Shown here piece by piece: positions 1 through 9,100 of a stretch of 32,399 nt of DNA. A model generated the notes under the pieces. The model had not been told where the DNA came from and searched no databases. It saw nothing but the letters and a program-made list of their open reading frames with translations. The position numbers were made by a program, and so were the translations under genes. This DNA comes from Rubrivivax sp. (GTDB lineage Bacteria; Pseudomonadota; Gammaproteobacteria; Burkholderiales; Burkholderiaceae_C), in assembly GCA_016790395.1 (NCBI GenBank), contig JAEUPH010000127.1:1-32399 (forward strand), written 5' to 3'. Within the stretch, counting starts at the first letter, position 1. Each line of letters opens with the position of its first letter.

Positions 1-108
1 GCTTGTGGCCGCAACCAGCCCTCAGCCCCGCATGCCAACCCCGCCCGCCGCTCCTGATGGCCATGCCGCCCACCGCCCGCGCCCGGGCACCTGCCGCACC
101 TCGGCCCG

Positions 109-777
109 CTACCCGAGCCCCACGGCCACGTTGATCGCCAGCCCCAGCACGCACACGTTGAAGGCCCAGGCCAGCACGCAGTGCAGCGTGCCCACCGGTC
201 GCAGCATGCGGCCGTTGAAGGCCACGTCGGCGGTCTGGCCCGAGGTGCCGATGACGCAGGCGAAGTACATGAAGTCGCCGTAGGTCGGCTCCTTCGTGCC
301 GGGGAAGATGAGCACATCATCGCGGCCGATGGCGCGCGAGAGGTAGAAGTCGTGCGCGTACTGCACGGCGAAGACGGTGTGCGTGAACAGCCAGGAACTG
401 GCCACCGTCAGCCCCGCCAGCGCCACGTGCGGCAGCTTCTGCGGCCCGGGCAGGGCCTTCACGCTGGCCAGCTGCGAGAACACCGCCAGCAGCACGGCCA
501 CTGCCGCCAGCACCACCACCGCCACCGCCAGCACGCGCCCGTCGGCCTGGCGAACACCGCGGCGCTCGATGCGCGCCGGCGTGGCGCCGAAGGCCATGTG
601 CACCACGGCCAGCAGGTAGAACGCGGCGCAGGCGTTCCAGGCCCACAGCGCGCGTGAGGCCGGCTCGGCCATCCCCGCCAGCTGCAGCGCCGCGTAGACC
701 GCCGCCCCCACGCCCAGGGCCAGCCACAGGCGCGGCCGCGAACGCAGCACGCGCACCCAGCGGCGAGGGGCGTTCAT
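109..777 (-). CDS. DUF1345 family integral membrane protein
   Basis: A 222-aa inner-membrane protein of unknown function. Hydrophobic segments lie at about residues 17-35, 45-62, 80-105, 118-140 and 200-220. The C-terminal half carries the family signature: a soluble stretch FPGTKEPTYGDFMYFACVIG, then the TSGQTADV region and a last helix. In the DUF1345 family this region resembles the pore-flanking part of small ion channels, but no activity is established. The start is the first ATG in frame; no strong Shine-Dalgarno is visible. The gene is divergent from the DUF6502 gene and shares a 134-bp intergenic region with it. The family call is from remembered sequence pattern; the function is unknown. 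Confidence 0.85.
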   Translation of the reverse strand: MNAPRRWVRVLRSRPRLWLALGVGAAVYAALQLAGMAEPASRALWAWNACAAFYLLAVVHMAFGATPARIERRGVRQADGRVLAVAVVVLAAVAVLLAVFSQLASVKALPGPQKLPHVALAGLTVASSWLFTHTVFAVQYAHDFYLSRAIGRDDVLIFPGTKEPTYGDFMYFACVIGTSGQTADVAFNGRMLRPVGTLHCVLAWAFNVCVLGLAINVAVGLG

Positions 778-828
778 GCGGCGAGGCCGGTGGTGACCAT
801 CGGCCTATTGTTGCCGCTGGATACGTTT

Positions 829-878
829 GACGGGTCCGACTTCAGAGGGGGCGACAGATCGAAACCGACGGACCCGTC
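829..878. promoter_or_regulatory. 10-bp inverted repeat, candidate operator
   Basis: GACGGGTCCG (829-838) is repeated as its exact reverse complement CGGACCCGTC (869-878), with 30 bp between. The right copy is also part of a smaller palindrome, GACGG-AC-CCGTC (867-878). It lies between the divergent DUF1345 and DUF6502 genes. A role as a binding site for the DUF6502 protein or another regulator is inference. Confidence 0.45.
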
Positions 879-891
879 CGATCAACCAAAT

Positions 892-909
892 TTGGGATAA
901 ATTTCCCAA
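892..909. promoter_or_regulatory. AT-rich palindrome directly upstream of the DUF6502 start codon
   Basis: TTGGGA-TAAATT-TCCCAA has perfect 6-bp arms around a 6-bp AT-only centre and ends 2 bp before the ATG at 912. It sits where a ribosome-binding site would normally be, and no Shine-Dalgarno is seen. It is a conspicuous AT island in a very GC-rich window. It could be an operator or a -10 region of a (nearly) leaderless transcript. Both readings are inference. Confidence 0.45.
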
Positions 910-911
910 TC

Positions 912-1751
912 ATGAGTTCAACCGCCGAACCGGAACCGTCGCGCACCCTCGAGCGGGCCCTGGCGCGCCTGCTGCGCCCGGTGGTGCGGGTGCTGCTGCG
1001 CCACGGCATGCCCTACGCCGCCTTCGCCGACATCGCCAAGCAGGTCTACGTGGAAACGGCCATGCGCGATTTCGGCATCGAGGGGCGCAAGCCCTCGATC
1101 TCGCGCGCCTCCATCCTCACCGGGCTCACGCGCAAGGAGGTGCAGCGGCGCCTGGCCGGCGCGGCGGCCGGGCGTGAGGCTCCGGCGGAGCGCCACAACC
1201 GCGCCGTGCGCGTGCTGACGGCCTGGGTGCGTGACCCCGATTTCCTGGCCGCCGATGCCGCGCCCCGGGCGCTGTCGCCCGAGGGGGAGGACGGCTTCGC
1301 CGAACTCGCGCGCCGGCACAGCGGCGACATGCCGCCGCGCGCCGTGCTGGACGAACTGCTGCGCATCGGCGCCGTGCGCCAGCGCGACGACGGCCTCATC
1401 GAGCCCGTGGCGCGCGGCTACGTGCCGCAGCGCAGCGCCGAGGACAAGCTGCGCATGCTGGGCACCGACGTCGCCGACCTCGCCGCCACCATCGACCACA
1501 ACATCGAGCACGGCGCCACCGACCCCTTCTTCCAGCGCAAGGTCATGTACGACGGCATCCCGGTCGACGTGCTGCCCACCTTCCGCCGCTGGAGCGCCAC
1601 CTTCGCGCAGGCGCTGCTGGAGAAGCTGGACCGCTGGCTGGCGACGCGCGACGACGGCAGCGACGGGGGCCCCAAGGCTCGCGTCGGCGTCGGCATCTAC
1701 TACTTCGAAGACCCGTCCGGGCGCGGCCCGGACGAAGGACGTGCACCATGA
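912..1751 (+). CDS. DUF6502 family protein, putative DNA-binding regulator
   Basis: A 279-aa soluble protein. Residues 12-80 look like a winged or helix-turn-helix module: LARLLRPVVRVLLRHGMPYA, then SISRASILTGLTRKEVQRRL, where the second helix has a recognition-helix character. The middle (about 90-160) is an acidic linker region. The C-terminal part (about 175-265) includes IDHNIEHGATDPFFQRKVMY and a helical dimerisation-like stretch. I recognise the overall pattern as DUF6502; no function is established that I know of. It starts directly behind an AT-rich palindrome and overlaps the next gene by ATGA, so the two are probably co-translated. Autoregulation through the upstream dyads is plausible but inferred. 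Confidence 0.8.
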   Translation: MSSTAEPEPSRTLERALARLLRPVVRVLLRHGMPYAAFADIAKQVYVETAMRDFGIEGRKPSISRASILTGLTRKEVQRRLAGAAAGREAPAERHNRAVRVLTAWVRDPDFLAADAAPRALSPEGEDGFAELARRHSGDMPPRAVLDELLRIGAVRQRDDGLIEPVARGYVPQRSAEDKLRMLGTDVADLAATIDHNIEHGATDPFFQRKVMYDGIPVDVLPTFRRWSATFAQALLEKLDRWLATRDDGSDGGPKARVGVGIYYFEDPSGRGPDEGRAP

Positions 1752-2941
1752 ACCTCCTGCCCCGATTCCTGCCTGCCGCGCTGGCGGCGCTCCTGTCCCT
1801 CACGGCCTGCGGCGGCGGGGGCGGCGACGGCGGCGGCATCAGCGGCACTGGCCGCACCCAGGGCACGCTCAAGCTGGCGCTCACCGACGCGCCGGCCTGC
1901 GGCTACGACCATGTCCACGTCACCATCGAGCGCGTGCGCGTGCACCAGAGCAGCTCGGCGGCCGACGGCGACACCGGCTGGTCCGAGATCGCCCTCAACC
2001 CGGCACGCCGCGTGGACCTGCTGGCCCTGAGCAACGGCGTGCTGGAGGAACTGGGCCAGACCGCGCTGCCGGCCGGCCGCTACACGCAGATGCGGCTGCT
2101 GCTGGCGGCCAACGGCAACGCCGCGCCCTTCGCCAACAGCGTCACGCCCACCGGCGGCAGCGAGACCGCGCTCACCACGCCCAGCGCCCAGCAGAGCGGG
2201 TTGAAGACCGACATCGCCATCGACGTCGCCGCCGACCAGGTGGCCGACTTCGTGATCGACTTCGATGCCTGCAAGTCGGTCGTCAGGCGCGGCAACTCGG
2301 GCCAGTACAACCTGAAGCCGGTGATCACGGTGGTGCCGCGCCTGTCCGATGCCGGCCAGCGCGTGATCGGCTGGGTGTCGCCGGCGGTGGCGGCGGCGGG
2401 CGCCCAGGTTTCCGTGCAACGGGCCGGCCTGCCGGTGAAGGCCACCGCGCCGGACGCCACCACGGGCCGCTTCGTGCTGTACCCGGTGCCCACCGGCAGC
2501 TACGACCTGGTGGTGGCCGCCAACGGCCGCGTCACCGCCGTGATGACCGGCGTGCCGGTGGTCAGCACCGCCTTCACCTTCGTCAACAGCGAGACGCTGC
2601 CCATCGTGCCGCCGGCACTGGCGCTGCCCTTGCGCAATGTGGCCGGCACGGTCAGCCCGGCCACGGCCACGGTGCGCGCGCTGCAGACGCTCACCGGCGG
2701 GCCCACGGTGGAGGTGGCCTGGGCGCCGGTGGACGCGCTGAGCGGCGCTTTCGGCATCGTGCTGCCGCAGGAAGCGCCGGTGCGCCTGGCCTACGTGGCC
2801 AACCCGGTGTCGCTGCCCTGGGCGCCCGTGCACGCGGCCGCCGGCCGCTACACCGTGGAGGCCGCGAGCGCGGGCGTGCTGAAGACGCAGGCCATCGACA
2901 CCACCGCGGCGGTGCCGGCGCTGGCCTTCACGATTCCGTGA
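1748..2941 (+). CDS. DUF4382 domain lipoprotein
   Basis: A 397-aa secreted lipoprotein. It has a signal peptide with lipobox LTAC at about residues 17-21, then a Gly-rich spacer. The DUF4382 domain follows (about 35-200): GTLKLALTDAPACGYDHVHV, the VRVHQSSS strand and LPAGRYTQMRLLL. The C-terminal half (about 210-395) looks like beta-sandwich, carboxypeptidase-regulatory-like repeats (RFVLYPVPTGSYDLVVAANG). The start codon overlaps the DUF6502 stop (ATGA) and is preceded by GAAGGA at 1734-1739. The 3' end overlaps the convergent universal stress gene by 14 bp. It probably sits on the outer membrane or in the periplasm; ligand unknown. Confidence 0.85.
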   Translation: MNLLPRFLPAALAALLSLTACGGGGGDGGGISGTGRTQGTLKLALTDAPACGYDHVHVTIERVRVHQSSSAADGDTGWSEIALNPARRVDLLALSNGVLEELGQTALPAGRYTQMRLLLAANGNAAPFANSVTPTGGSETALTTPSAQQSGLKTDIAIDVAADQVADFVIDFDACKSVVRRGNSGQYNLKPVITVVPRLSDAGQRVIGWVSPAVAAAGAQVSVQRAGLPVKATAPDATTGRFVLYPVPTGSYDLVVAANGRVTAVMTGVPVVSTAFTFVNSETLPIVPPALALPLRNVAGTVSPATATVRALQTLTGGPTVEVAWAPVDALSGAFGIVLPQEAPVRLAYVANPVSLPWAPVHAAAGRYTVEAASAGVLKTQAIDTTAAVPALAFTIP

Positions 2942-3371
2942 CTTCCGAGGCGCGCACCAGCGTCACCGGCACCGGGCTGTGGCGCAGCAGGGCCTGCGCC
3001 ACCGGGCCGGGTTCGGCGCCGTCGCCACCGCCCACGCCGTGGGCGCCCATCACCACGGCGTCGCAGCCATGCTCTTCCAGCAGGTCCACCAGCACGTGGG
3101 CAGCCTGGCCGCCGGCCACCACGCTCTCGTAGGGCGCGCCGGCGGCGTCCAGCAGGGCTTCGGCGGCCTGCAGCAGGTCGGCGCCGGCGTCGCGGCGCAC
3201 CTGGTCGATGACGTCGGCATCGTGCGCCACGATCACCTCGTACAGCGAGGGCGGCTCCTGCACGTTGGCCAGCAGGAACTGGGCGTCCAGGCCGGCCGCG
3301 CGCAGGCCCAGCGCATGGGCCACGGCCGCCAGCGCCGACTTCGAACCGTCCACCGGCAGCAGGATCTTCAT
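2928..3371 (-). CDS. Universal stress protein, UspA family
   Basis: A 147-aa single-domain UspA-fold protein starting MKILLPVDGSKSAL. The nucleotide-binding tail GAHGVGGG...GPVAQALL matches G-x2-G-x9-G-(S/T), except that the last position is Pro instead of Ser/Thr, so ATP binding may be weakened. I place the start at the ATG whose first base is 3371, because AAAGGAG (3378-3384 on this strand) lies 6 nt upstream. The ATG at 3377 would sit directly on that site, and the longer reading to 3467 adds low-complexity residues unlike the family. It is divergent from the PatZ-like gene, and its 3' end overlaps the DUF4382 gene. Confidence 0.9.
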   Translation of the reverse strand: MKILLPVDGSKSALAAVAHALGLRAAGLDAQFLLANVQEPPSLYEVIVAHDADVIDQVRRDAGADLLQAAEALLDAAGAPYESVVAGGQAAHVLVDLLEEHGCDAVVMGAHGVGGGDGAEPGPVAQALLRHSPVPVTLVRASEVTES

Positions 3372-3377
3372 CGCCAT

Positions 3378-3384
3378 CTCCTTT
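3378..3384 (-). promoter_or_regulatory. Ribosome-binding site deciding the Usp start
   Basis: AAAGGAG on the minus strand, 6 nt before the ATG at 3371. It favours the 147-aa product over the upstream in-frame ATG codons at 3377 and 3467. Confidence 0.7.
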
Positions 3385-3397
3385 GGCGCGGGGCGCG

Positions 3398-3420
3398 CCC
3401 GGGCGAAGCGTACGCCCGGG
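3398..3420. repeat. Strong GC hairpin between divergent usp and patZ-like genes
   Basis: CCCGGGCG (3398-3405) and CGCCCGGG (3413-3420) form a perfect 8-bp stem around the 7-nt loop AAGCGTA. The stem can be extended by four pairs across a one-base bulge. It lies 27 bp upstream of the Usp start, inside its probable leader. It could be an operator, an mRNA leader structure, or chance in GC-rich sequence. Confidence 0.35.
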
Positions 3421-3475
3421 GCGCGGCGGCCGGCTTGCGGCGGGTCAGCCGTGGCGCTGTTGCACACTGCGGACC

Positions 3476-6166
3476 ATGAGCATCCGCCACCTCGACGCGC
3501 TGTTCGAGCCGCGCTCGGTGGCCGTCATCGGCGCCAGCGACCGTGCCGGCAGCGTGGGCGCCACCGTCTGGCGCAACGTGCAGGCCGGCGGCCTGGCCGG
3601 CCCTTGCTGGCCCGTCAACCGTCGGCACCGCCAGGTGGGCGGCGTGCGGGCCTACCCCGACGTCGCCAGCCTGCCCGAGACGCCCGACTTGGCCATCGTC
3701 TGCACGCCGCCGGACACCGTAGCCGGCCTGCTGGACGACCTGGGCCGGCGCGGCACGCATGCCGCCGTGCTGCTGACGGCCGGCTTCACGCCCGCGCAGA
3801 AGCAGGTCCTGCTGGACACCGCAGGGCGCCACCTGCTGCGCATCCTGGGCCCCAACTGCCTGGGCACGATGGCGCCGCACGCCGGGCTCAACGCCACCTT
3901 CGCCCACGTGGCCGCAGCCCCGGGTTCGCTGGCCTTCGTCTCGCAGTCGGGCGCGCTGGTCACGGCGGTGCTGGACTGGGCGCGCGGCCGCGGCATCGGC
4001 TTCTCGCACTGCATCTCGCTGGGCGAGCATGCCGACATCGACTTCGGCGACCTGCTGGACTGGCTGGGCAGCGACGCGCGCACGCGGGCCATCCTGCTCT
4101 ACATCGAGAGCATCGAAGGCGCGCGCAAGTTCATGTCGGCGGCGCGTGCCGCGGCGCGCAACAAGCCGGTGCTGGTGGTCAAGGCCGGCCGCTCGGCCGC
4201 GGGCCAGGCCGCCGCGGCCTCGCACACCGGTGCGCTGGCCGGCTCCGACCTGGTCTTCGACGCCGCCATCCGCCGCGCCGGCATGCTGCGCGTGGACACG
4301 CTGCAGGACCTGTTCGGCGCTGCCGAGACGCTGTCGCGTGCCGGAGCGCTGCGCCGCATGGCCGGCGAGGCCGCGCCGCTGTCACGCCTGACGCTGGTCA
4401 CGAACGGCGGTGGCGCCGGCGTCATGGCGGCCGACGCCGCCGCTGCCGCGGGGCTCGAACTGGCGCCCCTGACCGACGCACTGCGCGACGCGCTGGGGGC
4501 CGGCCTGCCCCCCAACTGGAGCCGCGCCAACCCGGTGGACATCATCGGCGACGCCCCGGTCACGCGCTACGTGCACACCTTGCGCACGCTGCTGTCCAGC
4601 CCCGACAGCGGCACCGTGCTCTTCATGCAGGCGCCGACGGCCATCGTGCCCAGCGAGGACATCGCCCGCGCCGTGGCGCCGCTGGCGCAAGACGCAGCGG
4701 GCCGGCTGCTCGGCTGCTGGCTCGGCGACGCCGCCGTGCGCGAGGCGCGCCGCATCTTCCACGACGCCGGCATCCCCAGCTTCGACACTCCCGAAGCCGC
4801 CGTGCGCGCCTTCTCCATGCTGGTGGACTACCGCCGCAACCAGGAGGACCTGATGCAGACGCCGGTGGCCGCCGTCGTGCCGGCGGCCGACATGGCCGCG
4901 GTGTCCACGCTGGTGGACGATGTGCTGGCCGACGGCCGCGAGTGGCTCACCGAGCCCGAGGCCAAGGCGCTGCTGGCCGCCTGCGGCCTGCCCGTGGCCG
5001 GCACACGCACGGTGCCGCCCGAGCCCGCGGCGGCGCTGGCGGCGGCGCGCGAGATCGGCTATCCGGTGGTGCTGAAGGTGCTGTCGCCGCAGATCACGCA
5101 CAAGAGCGACGTCGGCGGCGTGGCGCTGGACATCCAGGACGACGCTGCGCTGCTGGGCGCGGCCGCGGCCATCCTGCGCCGAGCCGCGCACCTGCGGCCC
5201 GACGCCACCGTCACCGGCTTCACCGTGCAGGCCATGGTGCGGCGGCCGCGTGCGCTGGAGCTCATCCTGGGCGCCGGCATCGACCCGCTGTTCGGCCCGG
5301 TGCTGCTGTTCGGCCAGGGCGGCACGGCGGTGGAAGTGGTGGCCGACCGCGCCGTGGCGCTGCCGCCGCTGAACCGGCCGCTGGCGCTGAGCCTGATGCG
5401 GCGCACACGCGTGTTCCGCCTGCTGCAGGGCTGGCGCGACGTGCCGCCGGCCGACGTGGAGGCCGTGGCCGGTGTGCTGATCGCGCTGTCGGAACTGCTG
5501 GCCGCCGAGCCGCGCATCGCCGAGATCGACATCAACCCGCTGCTGGCCGACGCCGACGGCGTCATCGCGCTGGACGCCCGCGTGCGTGTGCAGGCCGCGG
5601 CGCCGGGCGGGCGCGCGCACTTCGCCATCCGGCCCTACCCGGCCAGTCTGGAGGAGCGCTTCGAGGCGCTGGGCCGCACGGTGACGCTGCGCCCCATCCG
5701 CCCCGAGGACGAACCGCAGCACCTGGCCTTCCTGGCGAAGCTGGAGCCCCAGGACGTGCGCATGCGCGTCTTCTACAGCCGCCGCAGCATCGAGCACAGC
5801 GAACTGGCGCGGCTGACGCAGATCGACTACGAGCGCGAGATGGCCTTCCTGGCCACCGCGCCGCTGGCGGACGGCGGAGAGGAGACGCTGGGCGTGGCCC
5901 GCGCCATCGCCGACCCCGACAACCAGGACGCCGAGTTCGCCATCATCGTGCGCAGCGACATCAAGGGCGGCGGGCTGGGCCGGCGCCTGATGGACAAGCT
6001 CATCGCCTACTGCCGCGGGCGTGGCACGCGGCGCCTGGTGGGCACGGTGCTGGCGCGCAACGAGCGCATGCTGGCGCTGGCGGCGCGGCTGGGCTTCGAG
6101 ACCCTGCCGCGCGACGATGCCGACGAGGCCGTGACCGTGGCGCTGACGCTGCAGCCGCCGGCCTGA
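3476..6166 (+). CDS. PatZ-like protein: ADP-forming acyl-CoA synthetase domains fused to GNAT acetyltransferase
   Basis: An 896-aa cytoplasmic protein with the layout of bacterial protein lysine acetyltransferases Pat/PatZ. The CoA-binding Rossmann domain is at about 5-130 (FEPRSVAVIGASDRAGSVGA) and the succinyl-CoA-ligase-like domains at about 145-450. The ATP-grasp domain is at about 488-705 (YPVVLKVLSPQITHKSDVGG). The C-terminal GNAT domain is at about 733-890, with acetyl-CoA loop GGGLGRRL. His250 in SHTGALAGS occupies the position phosphorylated in ADP-forming acetyl-CoA synthetases, so ligase activity cannot be excluded. Enzymes of this kind acetylate and inactivate acyl-CoA synthetases. 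The ATG at 3476 is chosen because the family begins at MSIRHLDALFEPRSV; the upstream extension is compositionally odd. It ends directly against the convergent kinase gene. Confidence 0.88.
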   Translation: MSIRHLDALFEPRSVAVIGASDRAGSVGATVWRNVQAGGLAGPCWPVNRRHRQVGGVRAYPDVASLPETPDLAIVCTPPDTVAGLLDDLGRRGTHAAVLLTAGFTPAQKQVLLDTAGRHLLRILGPNCLGTMAPHAGLNATFAHVAAAPGSLAFVSQSGALVTAVLDWARGRGIGFSHCISLGEHADIDFGDLLDWLGSDARTRAILLYIESIEGARKFMSAARAAARNKPVLVVKAGRSAAGQAAAASHTGALAGSDLVFDAAIRRAGMLRVDTLQDLFGAAETLSRAGALRRMAGEAAPLSRLTLVTNGGGAGVMAADAAAAAGLELAPLTDALRDALGAGLPPNWSRANPVDIIGDAPVTRYVHTLRTLLSSPDSGTVLFMQAPTAIVPSEDIARAVAPLAQDAAGRLLGCWLGDAAVREARRIFHDAGIPSFDTPEAAVRAFSMLVDYRRNQEDLMQTPVAAVVPAADMAAVSTLVDDVLADGREWLTEPEAKALLAACGLPVAGTRTVPPEPAAALAAAREIGYPVVLKVLSPQITHKSDVGGVALDIQDDAALLGAAAAILRRAAHLRPDATVTGFTVQAMVRRPRALELILGAGIDPLFGPVLLFGQGGTAVEVVADRAVALPPLNRPLALSLMRRTRVFRLLQGWRDVPPADVEAVAGVLIALSELLAAEPRIAEIDINPLLADADGVIALDARVRVQAAAPGGRAHFAIRPYPASLEERFEALGRTVTLRPIRPEDEPQHLAFLAKLEPQDVRMRVFYSRRSIEHSELARLTQIDYEREMAFLATAPLADGGEETLGVARAIADPDNQDAEFAIIVRSDIKGGGLGRRLMDKLIAYCRGRGTRRLVGTVLARNERMLALAARLGFETLPRDDADEAVTVALTLQPPA

Positions 6167-9100
6167 TCAGCCGCCGCCCAGGCGCCGCCGCACGGTGGCC
6201 AGCAGGTCGTCCAGCGGCACGGGCTTGGTGAGGTACTCGTCGAAGCCGGCGGCCAGAGCGGCGTCGATGTCGCCCTGCAGCGCGTTGGCGCTGACGGCGA
6301 TCACCGGCACGTGCTGCGTGGCCGGGTCGGCGCGCAGGCGCGCCAGCACGCCAAAGCCGTCGATCTCGGGCAGTTGCATGTCCAGCAGCACCAGCGCGGG
6401 CCGCGCCTGCTGCGCCAGCTTCAACCCCTCGTGCGGGTGCAGCGCGCTGAGCAGGCGCACGCCGGGCAGGCGCTCCAGCATCGCGGCCATCAGCGCGACG
6501 TTGACTTCGTTGTCCTCGATGTACAGCACGGTGTGCAGGCCGGCGGTCGGCTCCGGCGCCGGCGCGCGCGGCGCGGGCAGGGCCGGCATCGCGGCCCCGG
6601 GCGTGGCACGCGGCAGGCGCAGCCAGAAGTCGCTGCCTTCGCCCGGCCGGCTGTCGACGCCGATCTCGCCGCCCATCGCCTGCACCAGGCGCCGGCTCAG
6701 CGCGAGACCGATGCCCGTGCCCTCGATGCCCGAGCGCGAGGCGGCCAGGCGCTCGAAGGGCTGGAACAGGCGCGCCTGCTCCTGGGGCGTGAGGCCGGGC
6801 CCGCGGTCGCGCACCGACAGCCGCAGCGTGCTGCCTTCGTCCTGCACCGCCACCAGCACGTCGCCGCCGGGGCGGTTGTACTTGATGGCGTTGGCCAGCA
6901 GGTTCAGCAGCACCTGCTTCAGGCGCCGCCGGTCGGCTTGCACGGCCAGGCCGTCCAGCCCTTCGGGCAGCGGGCGCAGCGGCACGCCGAACGAGACCGC
7001 CAGGCCCTGCACCAGCGCCAGACCCTCGCCCAGCAGCGGCGCCAGCGGCACGGGCACGCGGTCGAGCTTCATCTCGCCGGCCTCGATGCGGCCGAGGTCC
7101 AGGATCTCGTTGATCAGCTCCAGCAGGTGTCCGGCGCCGCGCAGGATCTCCTCCACCCAGCCCTGCTGCTGCGGCGCCAGCGGCGGGCGCTGGTCGCTCT
7201 GCAGCAGCTGGCCGAAACCGAGGATGGCGTTCATCGGCGTGCGCAGCTCGTGCGACATGTGCGACAGGAACTCCGACTTCGCGCGGTTGGCGCGCTCCGC
7301 CTCGTCGCGTGCTGCGATCAGCGCCTCTTCGGCGCGGTGGCGGGCCGTGATGTCCACCCCGAAGGCGTAGGTCGTGCGGCGGCCGTCGGCCTGCAGGGGC
7401 CCGGCCACGTGCGTGATCTCCATCACGATGACCCGCCCGTCGGCCGGATCGACGTAGTGGCGCACGGCCACCGAAGGCCAGCCCGCCCTGGCGCGGTCCA
7501 GCTGGGCGCAGACCTGCATCGCACGTTCGCCAGGCAGGGCCTCGTCCACGCGCAGGCCGATCAGGTCGGAGGCCGGGCGCCCGAAGACGGCCGCCGAGCG
7601 ATCGCTCACGTAGATGTAGCGGTTGTCGCGGTTCACCGCCGTGATGTAGCCCGGGAAGGCTGCGAGCAGCGCGCGCAGCTCCGCTTCGCTCTCGCGCAGC
7701 GCGCCCTCGGCCTCCTTGCGCGCCGTGATGTCGACGGCGAATCCGTAGAGCGCCGTGGCGGCCGTCTGCGGGTCGCTGCCGCGCACCAGCGTGACGTGCA
7801 GGTCCACCGGCGGGCCGCCCGGACGTTGCACGCGGTGCATCTCGAAATCCACCGTTTCGCCCGCCAGCGCCCGCCGGGCCGCCTCCTGCACGCGGGCGGC
7901 GCGCCGCGGCCCCAGCACCTCGGCCACGGGCCGGCCGACCAGGTCTTCGGGGGGCAGGCCCAGCAGGGCGGCCAGGCGCCGGTTGACGAAGGTGAACACG
8001 AAGCTGGCATCCAGCCGCGCGATGTGGCCGGGGAAGGCGTCCAGCAGCGCGCGCTGCGCCGCCTCGCGCGCTTCCAGGGCCGTGCGCTGGCGCTCGGCCA
8101 CGGTGATGTCGCGCGTGACCATGGCGATGGTCTGCACACGCCCGTCGTCGCCGGTCTGCGGGTAGTAGGTGGTCTCCAGCAGTCGCTCGTGGCCTTCGCA
8201 GATGTCGCGGATGCGCGCCACCTGCACCCGGCCGGTGGCGACGCAGTCCTGCACCGCGCGGCGGCGCTCGGGGGCCACGACGGTGGGTGCGGCCACCACG
8301 GCAGGGATGCCCAGCGCCTGCTCGCGCGGCACGCCGGTGTAGCGCGTCCAGGCCTCGTTGACCAGCAGGTAGCGTTCGTCCGTGTCGACGACGGACACGA
8401 CCTCGGTGATCGAGTTCACCGCCAGCTCGTAGCCACGCAGCGTGGCCTCGGCGCGCCGGCGCTCGCTGATGTCCGTCCACAGCCCGACCGAGCCGATGCG
8501 CCGGCCGTCGGCGTCGCGCAGCGGCGAAGCCTGGCACAGGCAGTGCACGCGCGTGCCATCGGGCCGCAGCAGCGAGACCTCGTAGTGGCCCAGCTCGCCG
8601 CGTGCGCGTTGCTGAAGCTCCCGTTCCAGCTCGGGCAGGGCCTCGGGAGCGACGAACTCGTGAGCGCGGCGGCCGAGCACGTCCTCGCGCGGACGGCCCA
8701 GCAGGTTCGCCATGCCGGGGTTGAGGTCGGTGGTGCGGGCGTCGGTGTCGATGAACCAGAAACCCTGCCGCGTGTTCTGCAGCAGGTCCTTCATGAGCTG
8801 GTGCTGGTGGTCCAGCTGCCGGTAGGCGCCGTCGGCCCGTTCGGCCTGCGCGCGCGCTTCCTCGGCGCGCTGCTGCGCGGCCAGGCGCAGGCGGATGGCC
8901 TCGCCCAGCGTGCGCTGGCCGCGCCGTGCGCCGACCACGCCCACGGCCACGATCACCAGGGCCAGCAGCCACATGGCGGTGGCCTGTGTCCCCGGCGCAC
9001 GCAGCGCCCCCAGCACCATGCCCAGCACCGGGAGCGCCGCGAAGGCGACCGAGGCGCGCAGGTCGAAGGTGGCGTGCACGAAGGCGCCCGCGGTGATGGC

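Noticed and set aside
5-283. A 92-codon plus-strand frame at the left edge
   Set aside because: It overlaps the end of the DUF1345 gene, has low-complexity Pro/Ala/Thr composition and no domain.
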